64,000 nt of DNA from the NCBI RefSeq assembly GCF_014529535.1, contig NW_023503616.1, positions 5,690,584 to 5,754,583 of the forward strand. Direction: 5' to 3'. Positions 57,501-64,000 of the stretch are shown in pieces. The notes under the pieces are model-generated. The model ran no database searches. It saw only the letters and a program-made list of their open reading frames with translations, and had not been told where the DNA came from. Origin of the DNA: Bradysia coprophila. Lineage: Eukaryota; Arthropoda; Insecta; Diptera; Sciaridae. Within the stretch, counting starts at the first letter, position 1. Every line of letters starts with the position of its first letter. The translations under genes were made by a program, and so were the position numbers.

Positions 57501-57824
57501 AACTGCTGACTTTTCTCAGGACTGGTCAAAATTACCGCAAACAAATCAATTTGAAAATTGAAAGCCAACACATTCGTGGCCGTTATTGTCGTCTTGAATT
57601 CTTCAAAAAGGATTCTGATGAAAAGTTATCCCCGAAAATAAAATACGAAACGCACAAATGCGCGCTACAATTTTCAACTAAGCATCGATGCTTTTTAATT
57701 TAAACGTTGTTGTCGATAACAGATGATGTAGCAAGGCTTAGCTAAATCATTTTACACACATCTGCTTTTATGATTCAAAACAGTTGATAGACTTACGTTC
57801 AAGACTTTGATTCGATTTAAACAT
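54545..57824 (-). CDS. SLC15/POT proton-coupled oligopeptide transporter
   Basis: A membrane symporter for small peptides driven by protons. Five exons: 57797-57824, 56140-56295, 55838-56066, 55505-55779, 54545-55446; 529 residues. POT/PTR2 hallmarks are FFESFAANGVRTVLALYLKD, FGQFCPIFGAILADNYFG, the region FSSLLLISIGNGNIRACITS followed by LGGHQF, and PLPIYWALLAQQDSTWTFQA followed by TQMN. The Glu of the usual ExxER motif in the first helix region is replaced: the sequence reads FFESFAANG where active transporters usually have ExxERFxxYG, so proton coupling may differ. It lacks the long extracellular loop of PEPT1/PEPT2, so it is closer in size to SLC15A4-type or short fly PEPTs. The tiny first exon (MFKSNQSLE) is separated by a 1.5-kb intron and is the least certain part. 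It is convergent with nmdyn-D7 (51 bp between stops). Confidence 0.85.
56296..57796. other. First intron of the SLC15 gene
   Basis: Non-coding. The stretch 56818-57070 (GAAACGACTAGTCAGCTGC ... AAAAATATTGAAGTAGCAGA) resembles 30964-31090 beyond domeless, so it is a dispersed repeat relic. A 21-22 bp word, CTGCTGACTTTTCTCAGG, is tandemly duplicated at about 57482-57521. Confidence 0.5.
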
Positions 57825-59690
57825 TGCGACCAATTATTTTTCTGGCTCTTCTCATTATTGTTACCAATAACTCAAAAGGAAGTTCTCAACCTGAAGTTCT
57901 TTTTTGCGTTTCACAAGTAATTTTCACACATTTAAAATAACTTTGTGCCAAATTGTTATCACATTTAACGTACACGTTAACTCACTATTCTAGCTCGCGA
58001 AAAATCTAATTAATACGTCTGTTCCATTGAATTACTTTTTATCACAGACAATATTGTCTTTACGAGAAATTAAAAATTTAATTAAAGACAAACATTTGTT
58101 GTGATCACAATAAAACACAAGTAGGAACAGTCATCACATTACTTCACCAAAATTACAAAACATTTTAAATATTCAATGCAATCTCGTCAGATGTACTGAA
58201 GTGTCTGATGTTGTATTTATGTATAATTTATTCTCAGCACATTATTCTTTTCGATTTCTGTTTATTCTTTGCTGATAAAATGCGATAACAACTACAAGCG
58301 CTAAGGAATTGTAACACCTATATAATTGGCACCGTTGTGCACATAAATTTACGTAATAATTTTATTGAATACATGAGGATGTTACATCGAAAGCGAATAA
58401 TGATGACAAAGAGAAAACACTTTTTTACCGGTCATATAGACCGGTTAATTAGGTAGTCAGAATAGAAGCCGAACAAAGACAGAAAAATTTAATGTATTTT
58501 CTTAACGCATAACTCTTGAGAGCTAAGAAGCGTAACGGTTTGACATTCTTTTTATCGATTCTTAAAAATTGACATCTCACAGAAATGAGAATGATGGAAT
58601 TTGTTATAATTTTCATTTAAGTAAAATAATTGATGCGACTCCCATAATCTAAACTAACATTCTAATATATACCCAACGTCCTTTGACATTGTTGTTTGAC
58701 TAGTACGACATACGCTCACTCGTCAAAATGTCCAATGAAGGACATAGTTTACTATATAACAGTCATTCCTTCAAAACATTTTTTTTTATCAAGAAAATTC
58801 CTTTCACTTCAACGACCTTTGGAACGAGATTAGAGTCACATGCACAGGATTTTTCTTTAAAAACAATTCTATTTTCGATGTCGTGAACTTTATCAATTTA
58901 GGAATAATTTACAGAGTCACGAGTTTGATAAGGTTGCCAATACGCCATTATTGAAAATAAGTTAAGGATTTATTCACATGACTCCGTTTTAAATAAATAT
59001 TTACAATTTTAACATTTACACTATTTATCATCAGTAAATGTAGCATTTTGTATGCAGATTTCGAATGTATATACTTTTCTGTATTGCACTATACACAAAT
59101 ACATTGGTTAGTCTATTGATTATAATAAACAGATACACTACGCTTATAGGCCAATGTCTCTCATTCTATAAGTTCGAACTATAGCAAATATAGATGCCTT
59201 GCCAGATAGTCATCTTAAACATTAATATGGAAAAAATGTAATCTTATATGCCGGTTGTCTATACCACATTCGTAATTTGAGATGCGAAAATAAGATCATT
59301 ACAAACTTTGTATAATAACCAGAAAGGAAAGATCTTCCAAACAATGACAACATTTTACATCATTCCAAGTTTTTATAAACGTTAATCTGATGATAATTGC
59401 ATGCGATGGACTTGATACACGCATAAATTACAACCGAAACACACATTATGAATGAAGAGAAGTGGATAGATGGTGTACTTTCATCGTGAGTAAGATATGC
59501 TTATTAATATGTTCGAAGACGGCAATAATTGGCCGATGTTATATTGGAAACCAGTTCAAGATCAACTCTCTTCTGGTGAAGGTGCAAATTTCTATTAAAA
59601 ACTTTTTTCGTCTTCAAACCAAAAGAAAAACTCTCACAAATTATTTTGTTTGTTTTATCATTCATTGTCTGGGTCTCACTAATAAATCAA
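57825..59690. other. Intergenic, divergent SLC15 and DUF4773 starts
   Basis: About 1.9 kb of AT-rich DNA without a recognised gene or clear repeat. It should contain both promoters. Confidence 0.5.
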
Positions 59691-60705
59691 ATGATGAAAA
59701 TGATATTTGTGGTGACCATTTGTTTATTACTATTAGCTGATCGTGGTTTGGCTGAGCACTTTCGGGGTAAGAGAAAATGTTACTTTTTTACCTGTATAAA
59801 GTCAAAGATCCATCTTAGGTCAGGATGATATTCACTCGAAAGTGGACGGGATAATACCAAATGATGGTGTGGCTTTGAAAGTTCAAATTAACTCATCAAT
59901 TCCAATAGAGATTTCCAATGAAAATGCAACTGGCTTAACGGATGCACGGATCGCAATGGTGAAAACTCACATTTTATCTGAAGAAGAGGGTTAGTATAAT
60001 AAAATCGGCATCATATCACGATAGCAATTGATTTACAATAATCTCAATTAGCACTAGACTACGAAGAAATCGATATTGAGCCAAATGTTCGTCAAGCATT
60101 TGCAAAGCAAATCGGTTTACCTAGTGTACCAAGTAATCCAGTTGGTCTTTTGGTCAGTCGACTACCATGCACATGCCAATCTGGTGTTTGTGGTTGCTGC
60201 ACTGGGGTTCTTTTATCGGCATTTCGGACGAAGGGATGCATGAATATCACGTACATTCCGGAAGAGTTTGCTTTCGAAGTTAAAATGATGATGAACGATG
60301 CGGTTCTGTATAAAACCAGAATGTCGGGTAGGAATCCGAGACCGATTTGTGTAACACCACCACGCATTGGATTGATTGAGATTTGTGCCGTGTTTCACGA
60401 TATTTATTTTGTTGGTCGTAATATGCATGTGTGCCTTAATATGGAAGCCAATTTTCAAGGATACGAATTATTCGATAGGTAAGCTTTGATCAAACGTTAT
60501 CACTGTGTACCATTCGGTGCGTAATTACTTTCCCCGTTTTAGATCGTTTGATTGCATGCGAATCGGTGATCAAGGGGTAAAAATTGTAAAGCCCGAAGAT
60601 GGTGCAGGTCTGCCGGGAATAGCTAATGGAAACGATGCAATAGTTGACGCTGGTAACGATGACATTGAAGATTACGATGAAAATCTCGTTCGAAAAGTGG
60701 GGTAA
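59691..60705 (+). CDS. Secreted DUF4773 protein
   Basis: A 278-residue protein in four exons: 59691-59766, 59819-59989, 60052-60478, 60543-60705. Signal peptide MMKMIFVVTICLLLLADRGLA. A DUF4773 cysteine-rich domain lies at about residues 115-245: a dense cluster (CTCQSGVCGCCTGV), then GCMNITYIPEEF, NPRPICVTPP, GLIEICAVFHD and MHVCLNME, and a final FDCMRIG. DUF4773 is an arthropod-rich family of secreted proteins of unknown function, often in expanded gene sets. The C terminus is acidic (DAGNDDIEDYDENL). The two ATG codons at the start are equivalent; the first is used. It converges with the CLIPA-like gene; their stops are about 175 bp apart. Confidence 0.88.
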
Positions 60706-60880
60706 ATGAGTGAATTTGTTGAACAGCGGTGTGGAGATTTATTTATTTATTTATTTGAAAAGTGTGTAAGCCTTTAACGAAAAATTAAAACATCAACACA
60801 TTTAAACGGAGAAAACTTGCTTTGGATTCCGATAGGTTATTCGACCAGTCGGGTAAAATGGTTATTGATCAATATCTCAT

Positions 60881-63572
60881 TTATGATGCAACTGTAGTTT
60901 GAATCCATGGAACATATGAAACTACGTTGACATAAACGCCTGGTACGTTTATAGTGCCACAACCAATACCCCAAGCAACCAAGCCTATATAAAATGATTT
61001 GGAAAAAAATTGTAAGATTTTCCACTCAGTTTTTTGTTTGTTGGTTTTACAAGTCTGACTATCAGTCTATTACCTGCAATGAACCATCTTTCACCGATTG
61101 CGCACATAAGTGGACTACCACCGTCGCCGGTGCTGCATATTAAATTAAATTAATCATTTCTCAGAGATCAATCACGGCTTAAGACTAAAGAATTTGGCTT
61201 AAGACTAAAGAATTTTTATCGTTACCATGCATCCTTTCCCGCTTCTGATCCAGCACAAATAAAACTTGCAGAGTCGAATACAAATGCTGATCCTAATCTA
61301 GTAGCAGCTAGCTGCGTCTGGCATTGAGTGGGTTGAAGAATTGGTACGTCAACTTGTTTTTGAATAGATTGAAATGTTCCGTTTGCAAAATCATTTCGAC
61401 CCCAGCCAGACACAAAACATCTCGAATTAGATTTTAATTATGACACTTTAATGAAGTCGCATTATTTAGATCGAATACCTTGTACCGACAAAAGAAGTTG
61501 CTGGCAAACAACCAGTCGCAATAGCTGGATTAGCTCCCAGTGGTACTGGTGTAGCAAGCCTCAAAATAGCTACATCATTTTTCAAGTTTGCTGGATTATA
61601 ATTTGGATGTAGGCTAACTCTTCTCACAATAAATTCCTGAGCTGGAATCGGTTCTGATGAAGCGCCTATGAACAGAGTAAATGTAATCTATTTTCCAATT
61701 AAAAAAACAAAATTGCTTCTCAAATACCAGAATTCCAATCTCCCATTCGTACTTTCAAAGTTGCGGGAGCATTTCTATAATTGGATATCGTTTGTAATTC
61801 CGATTTCGTATAGAAGTCTCTAACTTACACATATTGTGAAGCTCTGTGAGCGACAGTCAGAACATTCAAATTGTTTAACAAAACTCCAGACCCTATATAG
61901 GAATCACCTGGTCCCAGAAGTGCCGCTTGCCAAGGATATGATCCATATGCAGCTTGCCCAGCTGCAGGAGCCGGTGCTTTTAAAATAAGAATTTTTTGTA
62001 AGAAGCCATAACAAGTAACAAGATGTTATAAGGAGATGTACCTCCAGCAACTGGAGGGTATCTAACACCACACTGATACGCTCCCGCTTGACAACATAAT
62101 ACTAAGCCAGCTGCGCATGTTGTAATGGGTGGAGTTGTCGGCGGTGCGGTTGCATTTGGTTGTGGCTGTTTTTTAATGAGAAATAATAATCAATTGAGTT
62201 GGTAAACGAACATAGTTTCACATGTCAGACCAAACTTAACCTTATGCTCCAAATTCAAAACTAAAAAAATGCATCTACTCCGAGCAGCGTTTCTCTAACT
62301 AAATTATAATCTTACATCACTAAAGTATACGGACGTTCACGGGCGGCAAGCGTAACTTTAAATAATAAGTCTGTAATTCCTGTTGATCGAAATATTTTCA
62401 ACAAATTGATACAGAATCTTTTACTTCAATATTTTTAATGTGTATTTTGAGTACATTAGACAGAATTCATCGATTATTTGCATCATCATTTTCTATGAAA
62501 TATCGGTCTGCGTCAATTACACATGACATTTTAACACCTTCATGCCTCGATACATCAAATAATTAGATTCTCTGACAAAAGCATATCACAAAATCATTGT
62601 AGTTTTTTTTAACCTAATTATAGTTTTTCACATCCATGGACAGGTGTATGTAGTAAAATTATGATAAATATGTTTCGACGCAACAGATGCAAAACTAACT
62701 ATTTTCACATTTTTATGAAGGTAAAATAGCTATTGTTATGGAAAGTTTCAAGAGTAAAATTCAGATCAATCAGAATTAACTCAATCATCTAGAAAATCTC
62801 GGCTATAACCCTTCGGTGGCAAGATTTGGAGACGTAATTAGTGTATTTGAAGTGGCTCCGAAGTTGAATCGTTTCGAGGCTTAGCATTTAATACGTTCTT
62901 TACCGTAAGCCATTGACACCAACGGCAAATTAAGGCACCTTCGGATCATAACCAAGTTCTCTACATGCTGATTGTCTTAATTTTAGGCTATCTGAATTTG
63001 ACCTGCTTAGAGTCTAAGGAGCAAACTTTTTCAATTAAATATTTCTTACATTACGTCAACTTTTAAGGCAAAAAAACGTTCATTGTGATACAACTCTAGC
63101 TCTATGGATCAATAAATGTCCACAATTCCGTTTACCATATAATATATTCCATAAAAAGGATAAAATCGACATTTTCTCGCTTACCACATTCGTTACAATT
63201 CGCACATCGATCAATCCTGCTCCATCTGGTCTGCCTTGTCCTTGACAAGATCCAGTTGGGACACATATACAAGTTTGACCAGTCGGTGTAACAATATTTG
63301 GTGTTATGTTCGCACTAGCCGTTGTAGGAGTTGCTGGTAATGTGGGCAAAGTTGAACCTCCCTGACGATCTTATTGTAGCGCGTTGATGTCATTGAGGTT
63401 AGGACTTTATTTCACAGCAAAAGCACAAATATATACCTTCTAAGCCTGGTAAAACGTCATCCTTATCCTCTGGGGTAGGTGGTGGATTATCCGGAAAATT
63501 AAAAGTTCCTTGGCCATGTACGTATTGGAAAAATACTGCTGAGCATGCAACAAACCACAGGCATGCAATCAT
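60881..63572 (-). CDS. CLIPA-type serine protease homolog (inactive)
   Basis: A secreted, catalytically dead protease-like protein; relatives are cofactors of the prophenoloxidase (melanisation) cascade. Nine exons: 63437-63572, 63185-63369, 62042-62165, 61829-61976, 61728-61774, 61479-61665, 61226-61420, 61074-61132, 60881-60984; 394 residues. Signal peptide [21 protein letters not shown] Pro/Thr-rich linker leads into a CLIP domain (about 79-132; CICVPTGSC ... GAGLIDVRI ... [10 protein letters not shown]). In the chymotrypsin-like domain, His 192 (VLTVAHRAS, without the usual neighbouring Cys) and Asp 244 (NDVAIL) remain, but the Ser position is Gly 345: GDGGSP replaces GDSGGP. The ATG follows an acceptor directly, so at least one 5' UTR exon lies further upstream. 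Confidence 0.9.
62166..63184. other. Second intron of the CLIPA-like gene
   Basis: About 1 kb, non-coding, no repeat recognised. It separates the two halves of the CLIP domain. Confidence 0.6.
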
Positions 63573-64000
63573 CTGAAAATAATGTGAATTAATGTAATAC
63601 ATCAATTTCAAGAACATATAAATAAAGAAGAATTTTCGGAAGTTTGGTTTTTCTTAAAGAAGAGAACGTTTCTTGCGTTTCAAATTACTGAATTGTTTCT
63701 ATATTTCATTTTTCTATTAGCAAAACGTTCTGTGAAAATTATTATCTACGAGCACGTACAGTACTGAGTGCATACAATGGAAACTATTTTATGTTTCAGA
63801 GGATTTCAATAATGATAACTTTGAGAATATATGATATTCCCATGCTTTTATATGTCACACTAATATTGGGTTGGAAAGTAGTTCTAGGTTGCGCCCACAA
63901 TAATTTAAGTGAGCCTAGGGAGCAATTAATTTTTTTCATTTAAAGAGAATATGGATTAAGGTCAACATAGATAGAACACAAGTTAAAATTTAAAATTATA
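63573..64000. other. Upstream of the CLIPA-like gene
   Basis: Contains an intron acceptor (63573 onward on the minus strand: TATTTTCAG) and presumably a 5' UTR exon and promoter. No other gene is seen before the window ends. Confidence 0.4.

Noticed and set aside
1-64000. tRNA, rRNA genes and CRISPR arrays
   Set aside because: I looked for tRNA B-box words and for regularly spaced direct repeats and saw none that hold up; CRISPR is not expected in an insect genome.

Overview
This window is nuclear DNA of an insect, almost certainly a fly (Diptera). The evidence is AT-rich sequence, many 50-120 bp introns with GTAAGT-like donors, and arthropod-type genes: a Domeless-like JAK/STAT receptor, the Ras-pathway scaffold CNK, a CLIP-domain serine protease homolog and a secreted DUF4773 protein. 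The gene set and base composition would suit a nematoceran such as a fungus gnat, but the sequence alone does not fix the species. All exon models were built by hand from splice signals, reading-frame phase and family resemblance; there is no transcript support.

Layout. 1-1978: repeat-rich DNA with a 370-bp foldback element. 1979-13428 (+): cnk, seven exons, 1476 codons. Its 6.6-kb last intron holds an intronless LAMMER/CLK-like kinase on the minus strand (8583-9803) and a 1488-bp DNA transposon with clear terminal inverted repeats and an 8-bp target duplication (10784-12271). 13429-21272: gene-poor, with small foldback elements and two weak reading frames. 21273-22881 (-): a CUB-LDLa single-pass membrane protein with a PPPY tail. 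24922-30028 (+): domeless, 13 exons, 1120 codons. 32095-33450: a 1.36-kb near-perfect palindrome. 34318-34659 (-): a possible unrecognised spliced gene fragment. 35000-35800: overlapping MITEs. 35910-37536 (+): an F-box/LRR-like gene. 40160-40780 (+): the MICOS subunit Chchd3/Mic19. 42301-44816 (-): an SLC26 anion transporter, 11 exons. 44817-50432: a long gene-free stretch. 50433-54493 (+): nmdyn-D7/NME7, 8 exons, with a BtpA-family TIM-barrel gene (51738-52687, -) nested in its sixth intron. 54545-57824 (-): an SLC15/POT peptide transporter, convergent with nmdyn-D7. 59691-60705 (+): the DUF4773 protein. 60881-63572 (-): the CLIPA-type inactive serine protease homolog.

The genes do not form one pathway. 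Two are signalling receptors or scaffolds (Domeless for JAK/STAT, CNK for Ras-Raf), two are transporters (SLC26, SLC15), one is mitochondrial (Chchd3), one is axonemal (nmdyn-D7), and two are secreted (DUF4773, CLIPA). The recurring theme is nesting: three elements sit inside host introns. Points worth a second look are the lost catalytic His in the first NDK domain of nmdyn-D7, the captured kinase and truncated transposase in cnk, the long palindrome, four short stop-free introns whose length is a multiple of three (in cnk and SLC26), and a foldback family with one copy inside domeless.
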